Source: Litsea cubeba
Lineage: Eukaryota; Streptophyta; Magnoliopsida; Laurales; Lauraceae
Direction of reading: 5' to 3'
Assembly (NCBI GenBank): GCA_012931725.1
Contig: CM022949.1
Coordinates: forward strand, 47,224,980-47,288,979
Length of the DNA: 64,000 nt
Part shown: piece by piece, positions 11,778-23,549 of the stretch
How the letters are laid out: the number at the start of each line of letters is the position of its first letter
Numbering within the stretch: the first letter of the stretch is position 1
Made by a program: the position numbers and the translations under genes
Notes under the pieces: generated by a model
The model's input: the letters and a program-made list of their open reading frames with translations, nothing else
Databases searched by the model: none
What the model was told of the DNA's origin: nothing

Positions 11778-11797
11778 TGGCTACACCCGGTGGGACC
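11778..11797 (+). promoter_or_regulatory. Primer-binding site of Tat element A
   Basis: TGGCTACACCCGGTGGGACC begins 3 bp after the LTR end. Elements B and C have TGGCACCCGGTGGGACC and TGGCACACCCGGTGGGACC at the same spot. A TGG start and this position are what a PBS needs. I cannot name the tRNA from sequence alone. The A copy differs from C by an extra base. Confidence 0.7.
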
Positions 11798-12016
11798 CGT
11801 TCATTTGAGAACACGATGCTAGAAATGAAATATTTGCATATCATATCTTTTGCTCTATGCTTATATTTATTTTCTCGATTCCTTGGCTACTTTCTAATTG
11901 GTGGCCTATGTTGGATTCTGCATCTAAAAAAAATGAGATGAGATTTTTTGGAAATTTCTAATTCTTTGAATTTATTTCCACTCTTTCTCTTTTCAACAAA
12001 AAAAAAAACAAAAAAC

Positions 12017-12480
12017 CAGATTTTTCAGTTTGGATTCAAAATTGAGAAACCTTGATCCGTTCCTATCGTTCATCGCGCTTGCAGAAATGTTGAGCCTGTT
12101 CGACTAAGGTTTTGGGCCATCGTTTCTCTTCGATGAGTTCATTAAAAATCTAAAAAAAATATATATATAAACAAAAAAAATCAGATTTTTCATTTTGAAT
12201 TCAAAATTGAGAAACGTTGATTCGTTCCTATCGTTCATCGCGCTTGCAGAAATGTTGATCCTATTCGACTAAGGTTTTGGGCCATCGTTTCTCTTCGATG
12301 AGTTCATTAAAGATCTAAAAAAAATTAAAACAAAAAAAACAAAAAAAAATTAGATTTCTCATTTCGGATTCAAAATTGAGAAACCTTGATCCGTTCCTAT
12401 CGTTCATCGCGCTTGCAGAAATGTTGAGCCTGTTCGACTAAGGTTTTGGGCCATCGTTTCTCTTCGATGAGTTCATTAAA
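12017..12480 (+). repeat. Three ~165-bp leader repeats
   Basis: Units start at about 12017, 12181 and 12351. Each has an AGATTT(T/C)TCA start, a TTCAAAATTGAGAAAC block, a CGTTCATCGCGCTTGCAGAA block and a TTCGATGAGTTCATTAAA end joined by A-rich linkers. Element B has two units (36003-36290). Element C has one such unit plus an expanded 250-bp version. Confidence 0.85.
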
Positions 12481-13134
12481 AAAATATAATATAATTAAAA
12501 TATAATTAAAAAAAAAAACAAAAAAAAGACATAGACCACTAAGGTTAAACCAACTGCGTTCTTTGATCATGATTGATTCAAGAAAAGCCTTGTCCAGAGT
12601 GTGCAGACAGCTTGACTGTTCTATGCAAGGGTCCTCCAAACGGGTTCATTAAGTAATCCTACCCTTACCTGGGGGCAATTCTATCAATCAAGATTTCATA
12701 AGACCGGGTTAGGAGGCCTATGTGTACTCTCTCGTCTTTTAAATAAATTTTTTTTTAAAAATAAAATTTTTAAAAATAAAAATAAAAAATAAAAAATAAA
12801 AAAATTTGAAAAAAAAATCTTAAAAAAATTAAAAAAAATAAAAAAAAATTAAAAAAAAGAATTTTTTCAAAAAAAAAATCTTCAAAAATCTTCAAAAAAA
12901 AAAAACTTCCGTCATTTTGGGTTTAGATTGGAGAAATCTTGGTTTTCTCCTTTCTGAGCACTGGCGCTCGCGGAAATCGTTGAGCCCGTGTTCAGATTGG
13001 AGTGCCTTTTGCTTTCCTTGATGAACCCGATATTGGCCTTTCAAAAAAAAAAACTCGTCATTTTTAGATTCAGATCCGAGAAATCATGGTTCATTTCTTT
13101 CTGAGCACTGGCGCTCGCGGAAATCGCTGAGCCC

Positions 13135-13518
13135 GTGTTCAGATTGGAATACCATCTGCTCTCTTTGAAGAATCCAATTTTGACCTTTCAAAACAGAGAA
13201 TCTCATCTCATGGAAGCGGTCTCAAAACATTTGTGTCTAGCGGTACTAGTACGCCCTTTCAGGGTCTACTGTATTGCGACCGGCACATCTATAACTCCAA
13301 CTTTATATTCTTCTTACCTCGAGCAAGCTCTGCTTCTCGATAAGTCAAATTTAAGTTCACAATTGCTCCTAGCAGTCACTGGGATGCCCATTCTGGGCTT
13401 ACCATACCTGCGATCAGAACATTTGTACCCTCTATGGCGTTTTGCCTTCTTCATGTTGCTTGGGCCATCTTCCTCTAGCAATTTGAAAAGACGAAACCAT
13501 AGAACTTCCCATTTATGA
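13135..13518 (+). other. 127-codon leader open frame, probably not a gene
   Basis: An open frame ending about 60 bp before the gag start. A same-length frame is at 58264-58647 in element C, but it is broken in B. By eye A and C differ by 12 bases in it, 9 changing an amino acid, which is what neutral drift gives. It resembles no family I know. It probably survives as part of a conserved spliced leader and not as a protein gene. Confidence 0.35.
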
Positions 13519-13536
13519 TCATTATATTCTTGTGAT

Positions 13537-13562
13537 TACTAATGGATGTGGTCTTGTTTCAG
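13537..13562 (+). promoter_or_regulatory. Branch point and 3' splice site before gag
   Basis: TACTAAT (13537-13543), a close match to the branch-point consensus, is followed by a T-rich tract and TTGTTTCAG ending at 13562, 19 bp before the gag ATG. The same block is kept in B (37312-37336) and C (58666-58691). This suggests the sense RNA can splice out leader sequence. The matching donor is not identified. Confidence 0.5.
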
Positions 13563-13581
13563 AAATTTTCGAAAACTAACA

Positions 13582-16167
13582 ATGGCAGCTTCATTAACCA
13601 TTACTTTCGATGAGAGCAAGCACCAAATCATGCTTCAACAGAAGCAAACTACGTGCACTTACAAGCGCCCCATCAGCTGCCGAAGCATTAACTCCCTCGG
13701 CAACTCTCTGAACTCCGGGTCGACCTCGACTCCCCGGACTATCGTCTTTGGGATGCTGGGACCATTCCCACTTCCCGAGGAACAAACTGCTCCCTCCAAG
13801 AAGCAGAAACTCGCCTCTCAACGTGTCACTACCGTGACACCAAAGGCGAGCACCAGAAGGCCCGAAGCCCGTGGCAACCCCACGAAGCCTCAACCCTCAA
13901 ACGACCAGGTCTATCCCAAGACTTGGTCCCCAAGATCTTCACCAAAACAGAGAAGGTCCCAAACATCCACAAAGCCAGCATTCCCGGCCCCACTCAAGGA
14001 GAACCAGTTCTACCCTCTTGCCTACATGAAAGAGGAGAGACCCATCTCCAACCTGACTCCCAAGTCAAACCAGTATGAGCCGGCTTGTTCCTACAAACCC
14101 AAAATCAGATCATGCATCACAAGGCCTCTACAAGCACCTGCTAAGGCCTACAAACCTGCAGTTCGACCCTTCATCTCTAGAGGGGCCGAACTCCAAAAAT
14201 TCAAAGCTTCGCTGCAACAGGCGAAGGACAGGGTTCGCATCCTGTCCTTGCCCAGCTGCAAAGAAGATAGGCTCGGCTATTGCGCCCGAGGGAGCACATC
14301 CTTTGTTGTCAAAGCCCAGCCAGAGCTGACCGAAGCTCAAATTACTCGTCGCATATGCCGCCGTGCGTCGTATAGGCAAAAGAGACTAGAGAAGCAAAGG
14401 ACCCAGCCTCCTACACTTCAAGCCTCTCCCAAATGGGTCGAAAAAGAAAGACCCAACCAGGTTGCTGCCGTCCATATGGTTGGAAACACCATAAGACGCC
14501 AAAAGTCAGCATCCAAAATCCATGTCCGACGTCCGATGACCCGCAGCGTCTCCAGGATAAGAAGACATTCAGAAGAATCCCCTGCTCCTTCAAGCAAAGG
14601 ACGACAGAGTGATCCTTCCTCAAGCTCTTCTTCAAAAAGAATGAGCGCCAGCTCAGTCACCAGGATAGTTTCTTCATTCGAATCACGAAGGTTGAACGTC
14701 TTGGCTACAAATTCTGAGCCACCACCTCGCAATCCACCTCAAGAAGATGCGATCACCCACATCCAGCAGTTGGAACAAGGCCAGCAGAGGATTAAAACTC
14801 TGATGGAAAACCTTCTCCTCGCCTTCCAAAATCAGGCGAACAATGAACCTCCTCCGAATCATCAAGACGATGAGGTAAATGGAGAAGAAAATGAGTCACG
14901 TGCCCTTACCAAAAAGGACGTAGACAGTATCCTCGCCAAAGCAAAAGAAGAGGATATACTCAAGGAGCATGGGATCAAGCCACCATATCCCTTATGGATG
15001 GACTCGGTCCCGTTCCCCACCAAATTCAAACATCCTACTCTCCAAACATATACGGGGAAAGGATCAGCCAGACAGCACGTCATCCACTTCAAGATCCTGA
15101 CGGGAGCTATCGCGGATCAAGATGCACTCAAGATCCGCCTCTTTGCAAGTACCCTAAAAGGTACTGGCTTCGATTGGTACTCCACTCTGCCGGAGGACTC
15201 AATCCAAAACTAGGCCATGCTAGAGACACGCTTCCTGACTCACTTCAAAGGTGAGGATCATCCCGCTACTATGGCTCAGCTGTGCAGCCTAAAACAGGGG
15301 GAGAATGAGTCAACATATGACTTCATTCACAAGTGGAAAGCAATGGCGTACAAATGCTCTAATGTACTGCCACAAGCGTCGCTAGTCGACATCTGCCGAA
15401 ACAACATGAGAGCCAGAATCCGCTCAATGATCATCGGCAACAAATCAAAAAACCTGGGAGAACTCCTAGAAGCTTCCATGGAAGCTGAAACGGTGATTAA
15501 AGACCTCAACTGTCAGAAATCATCAAGAAAAGAGCCAACCGCCATTGCAACCTCTAAACCAAAGAAGAAAGAGGTCCTCAATGTGCAGACCAGGTCAGCT
15601 CCTCAGCCACCAAAGAAAGTAGAAAATAAAGTTGCTGGTAAGAGACCTGAACTCTCAGATGCCTTCAAAGAACGAGTAGAGAAGAAATACCCGTTTGATG
15701 AAGATGTTGATGAAATCTTCAGAGCTCTTGTGGCAAACGGCAAGCTCACCTTGCCTGAACCAAAAAGACCGGGTGATGTTGGCAAAACCAACGATCCTCG
15801 GTACTGTCCATACCATCAGATGATCTCGCATCCTCTCAATCAATGCTTCGTTGTGAGGGAGAAAATAAACGAGATGTGGAAAAACGGAGTCATCACCTTT
15901 GACAAAAACTATGGGTCTGCCTCCGTCAACATGGTGACATGTGGACAAACATCAAAATCACCGAAGAAGAAGATCACTACTTCCTTCAAGGTGATAAACA
16001 CAATCCAAGCGTCCGAGGAACTAGTTCCTTACCCGACACCAGACGGACAACCCATATGGGTACATCCCGATCTCCTAGAAGATAAAAATTGGGAGGTCGT
16101 GAAAACAAAGCCTACAGCTCAGCAGCGAAGGCAGGCTAGGAAACATCTCCTCAAGCTCAAACGGTAA
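13582..16167 (+). pseudogene. Tat element A gag, one internal stop
   Basis: Start ATG at 13582 opens MAASLTITFDESKHQ, shared with B and C. The first ~330 residues are basic, Ser/Pro/Arg/Lys-rich and low in complexity. The retrotransposon gag (capsid) domain follows at about 15030-15500, with DALKIRLFASTLKG and then TYDFIHKWKAMAYKC. An in-frame TAG at 15211-15213 splits the domain; reading resumes in the same frame at once. The nucleocapsid-like motif at about 15802-15850 is C-X2-H-X4-H-X4-C (CPYHQMISHPLNQC), an unusual CHHC form of the zinc knuckle. Gag would package the RNA in virus-like particles. The frame ends at TAA 16165; in B that stop is absent, so gag and the linker were probably one frame originally. 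Confidence 0.85.
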
Positions 16168-17320
16168 GAGAAGACCCAGCCAAAACTAGAGGTCAAAGAA
16201 AAGGCAGAGGCTTCCTCTACCGCTTCACTAGAGGCAACAAAAACATCCCTTCTAGAGACTTCAAAGGGGGAAGAAAATTCACTCTCAGTGATTTCATGCC
16301 ACCTCAATTCGAAGAAGCCATGCAGGAGGCATCATACTCTTGCAATTCGGTAGTTGGATTCTCCATTGATGGATACGAGTCCAGCGACACCGAAGATGGA
16401 TTCGAATCCAACTACACAGACGATTAGGAGGAGTCCCTTGAAACAGGAGAATACCTCTCCGATGAAGAATGGGTTCCTGAGTCTCATCTTATGCCAGTAA
16501 TCTGGTACAATCCTCTACAGCCACAAGGATCCTGGTCTGATAATGAAGAAGACCAAGAGGCTGTATAAGAAAATGCTACTGACCCAGCACCTCTCATTAC
16601 TCCAGTGGAAATCAACCATGTTGAGCCACAAAGAGTTGATGAAGAAGAAGATTCGGCTCCCATGCCTGATCTTGAAGAATTTGCAAGGATCTTGCAGCGA
16701 CTCGCTCTAGAACAAGAGCAAGACCGCGTCAACGAGCCTCCTCGCAATCCAGAGCCTGAAGTCCCTGAAGACCACCAGGTACATCCTCCCTTAACTCCTG
16801 AAAATGGAGAAAATTGCTGGATAGACGATCCTCTTACATCCGAGGATGAGTCTGACTCCGATCAGGCGGCGTCTCCCGTCAGAGCTTTCTGTAATGTGAT
16901 AATTCAGGATTATAGCTCTTCCGAAGCATCGTCTGATGAGAGCACTTACACTCCGGCGACGCCTAGCAATGTATCTTCTGGAGCCACCTTGTCTCACGTG
17001 ACTTTCACTGAGATGACCCCCTCTCAGGTTTCTTCTCCTGAGACTGTGACTTCAAAGTTCACACCCTTCCTGACTGAAGAATTCCCAGCTATTGATGCTG
17101 GGACGATGAATTAGTCAACGACGAGGAAAGGTTGTTGGATGCTGTTCAGGACTTGTTCCCGGAAAATGCTCCATGCAACACAATCACTGAGGATGGCAAC
17201 TGTGCTGCTGATACATCCTCAGCAAATGAAAAACGACAGCCTCTTGATCCTGAAGACAATCTTCCAAATGAAGACCCTTCTTAAGAAGCTCTCGAAGTTG
17301 GTAGAGGCACCCGCTCTGGC
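16168..17320 (+). pseudogene. Acidic Gag-Pro linker of element A, broken
   Basis: Translations in shifting frames give a Glu/Asp/Ser/Thr/Pro-rich region, for instance SDFMPPQFEEAMQEAS near 16290 and an open stretch of 169 codons (16605-17114) containing DLEEFARILQRLALEQEQ. No catalytic domain is recognised. B has an equivalent region with different breaks. It seems to join the zinc-knuckle end of Gag to the protease in one long polyprotein. Stops and indels make the frame discontinuous. Confidence 0.65.
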
Positions 17321-18178
17321 TTGGACTACCACAAAAATTACAACCAATCTTCTTTTACATATGTAAATCCTTCGGGAAAAGATGTTGTAAGCGCCCCTAG
17401 TGGCAACAATGATGAACATGCAGGCCCTAAGGAGGCTTTCAAGTATGACTTGATTGAACACTTCAAGCACATACCTGCACGTCTACACATCCTAGATTTG
17501 TTGCGAATGTCTCCGCACACTCGTGATAATCTCATCTCGGAATTACAAAAGCTGAATGAGGATGTCGACAAACATGCCCCGCAAGTCCTCCAAATTGAAA
17601 TGGATTACCGGGTCAAAAACTCAGAAGTCTCCTCAAAGGGAGAAAAGAAGAAAACTGAGGGATCATGCATTGAATGCCTTTCGGTTAAAAAAGCAGCCAG
17701 TGCAACCATCGCCTTCACAAAGGACGACCTCCTACTTAGAGAAACCAGGCATAACCGACCCCTGTACTTCACAGGGTATATCAAGGAAATGCCTATGCAC
17801 AGAGTTCAGATCGACCCAGGTTCTGCACTCAACCTCATCTCCACATCGGCTCTTGAAGAGTTGCGCATCCCACCCAGCAAGCTGAGCCACACATCTGTAT
17901 CTATCTTTGGATACGATGGGAGTACTCAAAGGCCTATCGGCAAAATCAGGTTCAAGTTGCAGATCGGTGATCTTATCTCTGAGGTCACATTGTATGCAAT
18001 AAAAACCCCTTCATGCTACAACATCCTTCTCGGACGCCCTTGGATCCACGAGAATGGTGTTGTCCCTTCAACTCTACATCAATGTATCAAGTTTGTTGGC
18101 GACGACGGCATGATACATCGAGTCTTTGCGAACAGAAAACCCTTCAAAGGTAAAGAAGTCCACTTCACAGACTCATAG
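17321..18178 (+). pseudogene. Tat element A protease region
   Basis: An open stretch of 285 codons. The retropepsin domain occupies about residues 145-265: RVQIDPGSALNLIS carries the catalytic Asp at residue 165 (DPGS in place of the usual DSG/DTG), and YNILLGRPWI matches the family's C-terminal ILG-R-W motif. The upstream half has a KYDLIEHFKHIPARLHILDL segment of unknown role. The frame ends at TAG 18176 and continues in the same frame beyond it. The enzyme would process Gag-Pol. B has lost about 16 residues between the GYDG and DLISEV motifs. Confidence 0.8.
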
Positions 18179-18880
18179 ATGTATGAAGGTGAAAAAGAAG
18201 AAGAGGAGAAGCACACAGCATCCTTTGCCGAAAATCTCCAGAAAGATAAAGGCAAAGCTCCTCAACAATCACTGGAAGAAAACAAACCATCCGGTAAATC
18301 TGAAGAGAGCATTCAAACTCCCTTCATCATCTCCCTCAAACTTCCAAAGCCTTTGGTCATCACAACTAATGTGAAGAAGGCAAAGCAAAAGCCTGGGGGC
18401 AAATTTGTTGTCTCTTCGGTGTCTATCATGCAAGACACGACCTCGGATTCAGAGCCAGAAGACGACACATCGTCAAGCCAAGCTGACACTCAGCAAGGTC
18501 AGCCTGGTCTCACTCCAATGGAGACAACTTCTGACATGGAAGATCCTACGTCAGCTTCCTTCATTGTTCCAGCAACTTCAGTAAAGGAAAAGCCGATCTT
18601 CTTCCATAGATCGGATGCTTCTTCATCAAACTCCATGCTTGAACCTTTCCAAAATAAAGGTACGCCTCAACTATCCTTATACAGTTCTGTGGCATAAGCT
18701 ATTATGAAGAAAATGGGCTATGACGCTCAAAACCCAGTCGGTTTGGGAGAAGGACGCGGTATTCTCACGCCATTGGGGCCCGTCTTGACCAAAAGCCAGC
18801 TGGAAGATTGGAGACTCTACGGCTATGCAGAAAAGTCTTCACACGGGTTAGGGTATGATCCCGACACTCCCTTAAGATAG
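18179..18880 (+). pseudogene. Pro-RT linker with G-patch-like motif, element A
   Basis: In the same frame as protease and RT but interrupted by TAA at 18695 and TAG at 18878. The first part is Glu/Lys/Ser-rich. The segment at about 18700-18800 reads IMKKMGYDAQNPVGLGEGRG and then ILTPL, which matches the G-patch pattern (hydrophobic, MG-aromatic, GLG, G, P). A second glycine motif, SSHGLGYDP, follows. G-patch domains bind RNA or activate helicases and are known downstream of the protease in betaretroviruses. The motif is also present in B and C. Confidence 0.65.
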
Positions 18881-21800
18881 TTGACACAAAGGCTTAAAAG
18901 TCAATATACTGACCAAGCCTCAACTTCTCAAGTCCATGAAGATGTCGATCTCCCTGGATATCTCTTTGATGAGTTACCTGACAAAGATCCAGGAAGCTCA
19001 TCCAATTGGCACGATTTCTCCGAAAATGAAGAGTTGTCCGATGCCACAGACGTGTGGTCTTCTGACCCAGAAGAACCCTCATCTCCAAAACAAGTAGCCT
19101 ACTTCGACCCGGTTTCAATAGCCGATTGGGATCATCTCATAGCAAGCCTTAGGAAAATTACCGATCAAGAAGACCCGTGGAAAGGAACAAAACCTTGGTC
19201 TGGAAATGCCTTTGAAACCCCAGAAGGTTTCGTTGAGCTGGAAGCCTCCGAAAATATTATGGAGGAACCACCTATGAACCTTCCAATAGAAGATCCTGTT
19301 CAAAAGATAGACTTGGGAACACCAGATAACCCACGTCCTGTATTCATAAGCAAGAATATAATGGATGATGAGTTACCCGAGTATATCGCATTTCTTCGTG
19401 AGTTCGTTGATTGCTTTGTATGGTCTTATGCTGAAATGCCTGGCTTAGACCCCAAAATAGCAGTCCACAAACTCAATCTTCAAGAAGACATCAAGCCTGT
19501 CAAACAAGGCCAAAGAAGATTTCGTCCAGATGTGATGGATAAAATTGAACAAGAAGTTCAAAAACTCAAAAGCGTCGGCTTCATCCGTGAAGAACAACAT
19601 CCTGAATGGTTGGCCAAAATTGTCCCTGTGACAAAGAAGAACGGGCAGATCAGAGTCTGTATTGACTATAGAGACCTGAATGGCGCATGCCCTAAAGATG
19701 AATTTCCGCTCCCCATACCAGAGGTAATGATCGATAATACCTGTGGATTCGAGCGAATGACATTCATGGATGGTTTCTCTGGCTGCAATCAGATAAAAAT
19801 GCATCCTGAAGATGAAAAACATACATTTTTTCAGACCCCATTTGGCATGTATTGCTACACTGTCATGCCATTTGGTCTGAAAAATGCTGGTGCCACATAT
19901 CAGAGGGCTATGATGAAAATATTCCAAGATATGCAGCACAAGACGGTTGAATGTTACGTTGATGACCTCTTCGTCAAAAGTAAAAGAAAAGAAGATCATC
20001 TCGAAGACCTTCGGGAAGTCTTCCTCCGGCTTCGCAAACACAAACTGCGGATGAATCCTTTGAAATGCATCTTCGGCGTCTCGTCGGGTAAGTTCCTCGG
20101 ATTCTTAGTTCGGAAAGCTGGAATAGAGCTTGACCCTATAAAAGTCAAAGCCATTCTAGAAATGCCCTCTCCAAGAACCTTGAGAGAACTCAAAGGGCTT
20201 CAAGGGAGATTGGCCTACATCAGACGGTTCATCTCCAATCTATCAGGGAAATGCCGTCCATTCTCCTGGTTGATGAAAAAAGGTGTAAACTTTGTTTGGG
20301 ATGCTGACTGTGAAGCTGCTTTCCAAGACATCAAGTCATACCTGACAAAACCTCCAGTGTTAGCTGCTCCTACCACTAGAAAACCATTCATCTTGTACAC
20401 GAGAGCCCTTGATCACTCTTTGGGAGCTCTGCTTGCGCAAGAAAATAATCAAAGAAAAGAAGCTGCACTATATTACCTCAGCCGCATGCTAGTAGGTGCA
20501 GAGCATCGCTACTCTCCAGTCGAAAAAGAATGTCTTGCAGTGATGTTCGCCGTACAAAAGCTGTGTCACTACTTGCTTTCCAACACAGTATACCTGGTCT
20601 CGAGGGTCAACCTCTTGAAGGTCCTTGTCACAAAGGCAGGTTCTCTCAATGCTCGACTGGCAAAATGGTCCATCCTTCTGTCACAATTTGATATTAGGTA
20701 TGTACCACAAAAAGCAATCAAAGGGCAAGCCCTAGCGGACTTCCTCGCAGAGCATCCATTGCCTAAAGATTCTCCACTCAGAGATGATCTCCCAGACGAA
20801 CCAATCTATAATGTGGAGACTTTCTCACAAAGTGCCTCCTGGGACATGTACTTTGACGGTGCAACCAGGACAAATGAAAAAAGACAGCTGATCTCGGGAG
20901 TTGGCATCCTCTTTGTTAGCCCCGACAAATACATGATTCCACACGCTTTCTCGCTACTGGAACCATGCACAAACAATGCAGCTGAATATCAAGCTCTGAT
21001 CTTAGGATTGGAACTCGCCATCGAATCCGGTATCATCATGCTGGAAGTCTTTGGAGACTCTCAATTGATCGTCAACCAGATGAATCAGAAATTTGAGGTC
21101 AGGAAGCCAGATTTGCTGCCTTACTACAACAAGGCACAATCACTTCTGCAAAAGTTTGACATCTGTCACATCACCCACATTCGTAGAGGTGAAAACATAC
21201 GTGCAGATGCCCTAGCCGGACTTGCCGCATCCATGGCAATCCAGGAAGGGGAAAACATGCAAATCACAGTGTGCGAAAGAAGAATCCTTCCTCCTCTTAA
21301 CACACACCAAGCAGTTGCTGAATGCCACCAAGTGGTCGGAAGTCGGATTTCAATCCTTCAGACTTCAATCGGCGACTGGAGGGATCCGTTCATTGATTAC
21401 ATTATGTTCGGAATCCTACCTGAAGATCCAAAAGAACGGGTAAGCATCCAAAGGCGAACCCCAAGCTTTCATTTGGATATTCCTTCAAAAATCCTTTACA
21501 GGAAATCCTTCAACGGAGTACTTCTACGCTGCTTGTCACAACAAGAGGCTGAAGAAACACTCAAAGAAGTTCATGCTGGTCTTTGCGGAGCTCATCAGGC
21601 TGGACCCAAGCTCTATGATCAGATAAAAAGGTTAGGATATTACTGGCCTACCATGGTAGCTGACGCAATGCAATTTGCTAAGCGCTGCCAACATTGCCAA
21701 ATTCATGGAGATTACATTCACATGCCTCCAGAATGGCTGCATCCTACAGCGATCTCATGGCCTTTCGAAGCCTGGGGTATGGACATCATAGGTCCTATTT

Positions 21801-22634
21801 CTCCCCCTTCGAGCAAAGGTCATCGCTTCATCTTCGCCGCTACGGATTATTTCTCCAAGTGGTCAAAAGCATTTGCGTTTAACGAAATGAAGACCTCATC
21901 AGTCCTTCAGTTCCTGCGCACCAACATCATTTGTCGTTTCGGCATACCCAAAAGATTCGTCCATGATAACGGACCACAATTCCGAGATCATCGATTTTAC
22001 AAGTTCTGCGACAAATACAAAATCCAAAGCTGTCCTTCGACTCCATACAATCCGGCAGCAAACGGGTTAGCAGAAGCTTTCAACAAGACACTCTGCAAAA
22101 TCCTTAAAAAAAATGGTCTCTAGTCACAAAAGAGACTGGAGCGACAAAATGTCTGAAGCTTTGTGGGCCTATCGAACCACCGTTCGGGGACCAACTCATA
22201 GCACACCATTCTCCTTGGTCTATGGATGCGAAGCTGTCGTGCCCTTGGAAGTACAAATTCCTTCCTTGAGGGTATCCTTGCAAAATGACATGACTCAAGA
22301 AAGCAATGTCAAATTGCGACTCCATGAGCTGGACAATCTCGATGAGAGACGGCTCGAAGCTCAACAAAGCATTGAACTTTACCAAGCACGCATAGCAGGA
22401 TCTTTCGATAAAAAGGTCAGGCAACGTGCCTACAAAAAGAGTGACTTAGTTCTTGCGGTAAAAAGACCAATGGTCTTCGCTCACAAGTCCAAAGGCAAAT
22501 TTGAGCCAAAATGGGAGGGACCCTACGTCATCGACAAGGTTTTCTCCAACGGCGCATACGCACTCCTAAACATGGAAGGTGACAGATGTATGCTGCCCAT
22601 CAATGGCAAGTTCTTAAAGCGGTACTACCCTTAA
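18881..22634 (+). pseudogene. Tat element A RT, RNase H, second RNase H, integrase
   Basis: A frame of 1,080 codons (18881-22123), then a +1 slip at an A run near 22110 into a frame ending at 22634. RT: VCIDYRDLN at residues 259-267 and the catalytic YVDD at 359-362. The first RNase H follows at about 490-610, with ILYTRALDHSLGALLAQ. A second, archaeal-type RNase H spans about 654-790, with WDMYFDGATR (Asp 659), NNAAEYQAL, GDSQLIVNQ (Asp 726) and RADALAGLA. Integrase: an HHCC zinc-binding region near 905-950, then a DD35E core with Asp 968, Asp 1029 and Glu 1065. The C-terminal part has FEPKWEGPYVIDKVF. The A run is one base longer than in C, and this shift cuts off the integrase end. Confidence 0.9.
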
Positions 22635-23127
22635 AGACTTACCCAACTGGGTAAGAGCAATGCCTGTACGGCCAAAACCGGTTTCCAGGTACACGCTCGC
22701 TAAACCCACCCTTTTTTTTAGAATTTTCATGTCAAATGTTTTTTTAGAATTTTCATGTCAAATGTTGAAATTTCTAGAAATTTAAACAATGCTTACTTCC
22801 ATCGTTTCATTGTTAAAAAAAATCCAAGTTTGGGAACCTTTCCCTAACTTGACCAAAATTTTCAACCCTTGAACCCAAAATTCATGGTTTGAAACAAAAT
22901 CCGGATTCAGGGATTTCCACCCTAGTCCACCTAGCCTTTTACCGCCAAAATGGTTTTAGGTCAAAACTTATGACCCTCGTGTCTTTAAAAAAATGGTTTT
23001 TTTCAAAAACCGCGGGGAAGCAACGCTTAGTCGATACTCGCACAAATCGGAAGCAAGCGAACCACGTTCGACACTTCCAAAATCGCATTGAAGCGACATT
23101 TCGTCAGTACTTGCAAAATCCAAAACT
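22635..23127 (+). other. Post-pol spacer of element A
   Basis: Untranslated sequence after the integrase stop. It contains a short direct repeat of TTTTTTTAGAATTTTCATGT (about 22710-22765, not duplicated in B or C) and one divergent GCGACGCTTAGTCGATACTCGC unit. No gene is seen. Confidence 0.6.
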
Positions 23128-23320
23128 GTGGAGATGCAACATTTCAGTTGATATCCACAACCCAAATTTCAAAGGTTCGAAAAAACCTAAAAAACTGTGG
23201 AGATGCAACATTTCAGTTGACATCCACAACCCAAATTTCAAAGGTTCGAAAAAACCTAAAAAACCATGGAGACGCAACATTTCAGTTGATCTCCATAACC
23301 CAAAGGTTCGAGGAAAACCA
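23128..23320 (+). repeat. 69-bp tandem repeat, three units (element A)
   Basis: Units start at about 23128, 23197 and 23266, each with GGAGA(T/C)GCAACATTTCAGTT, then ATCCA(C/T)AACCCAAA and AAGGTTCGA. The same three-unit array is in B (46783-46975) and C (63323-63520). Confidence 0.9.
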
Positions 23321-23385
23321 CAAATTTCAAAAATTGTGGGGAAACGACATTAAGTCAGTACCTGCAAAACCAAAATTTTTGAAAA

Positions 23386-23535
23386 GCAAGGATGCGACAT
23401 TCCATCGATACTTGCACCCAAATCCGCGAGGATGCGACATTCCATCGATACTCACAACCGAATGAGCAAGGATGCGACATTCCATTGATACTTGCAAGAA
23501 CATTCAGCAGGAAGGCGACTTTTAGTCGATACTTG
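23386..23535 (+). repeat. ~40-bp repeat GGATGCGACATTCCATCGAT (element A)
   Basis: Three units with the core GGATGCGACATTCCATCGAT followed by ACT(T/C)(G/A)CA, plus a divergent fourth (GGAAGGCGACTTTTAGTCGA). Matches 47043-47190 in B and 63590-63735 in C. Confidence 0.85.
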
Positions 23536-23549
23536 CATTTTTGAAAACC

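Larger units (their letters stand above)
11798..13581 (+). other. Untranslated leader of Tat element A
   Basis: About 1.8 kb between PBS and gag. It contains three ~165-bp repeats (12017-12480), a very A-rich stretch (about 12480-12530 and 12740-12905), and two copies of a block with GGCGCTCGCGGAAATCGCTGAGCCCGTG (first near 12960, second near 13107; only the core is quoted in part). It ends with an open frame of 127 codons and a strong 3' splice site just before gag. Confidence 0.7.

Noticed and set aside
11778..11797. tRNA gene at the PBS
   Set aside because: Only the acceptor-end complement is present; there is no cloverleaf or A/B box around it.
13135..13518. Conserved leader gene of 127 codons
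   Set aside because: 9 of 12 differences between A and C change the amino acid and the frame is stopped in B, so no protein-level constraint is visible.
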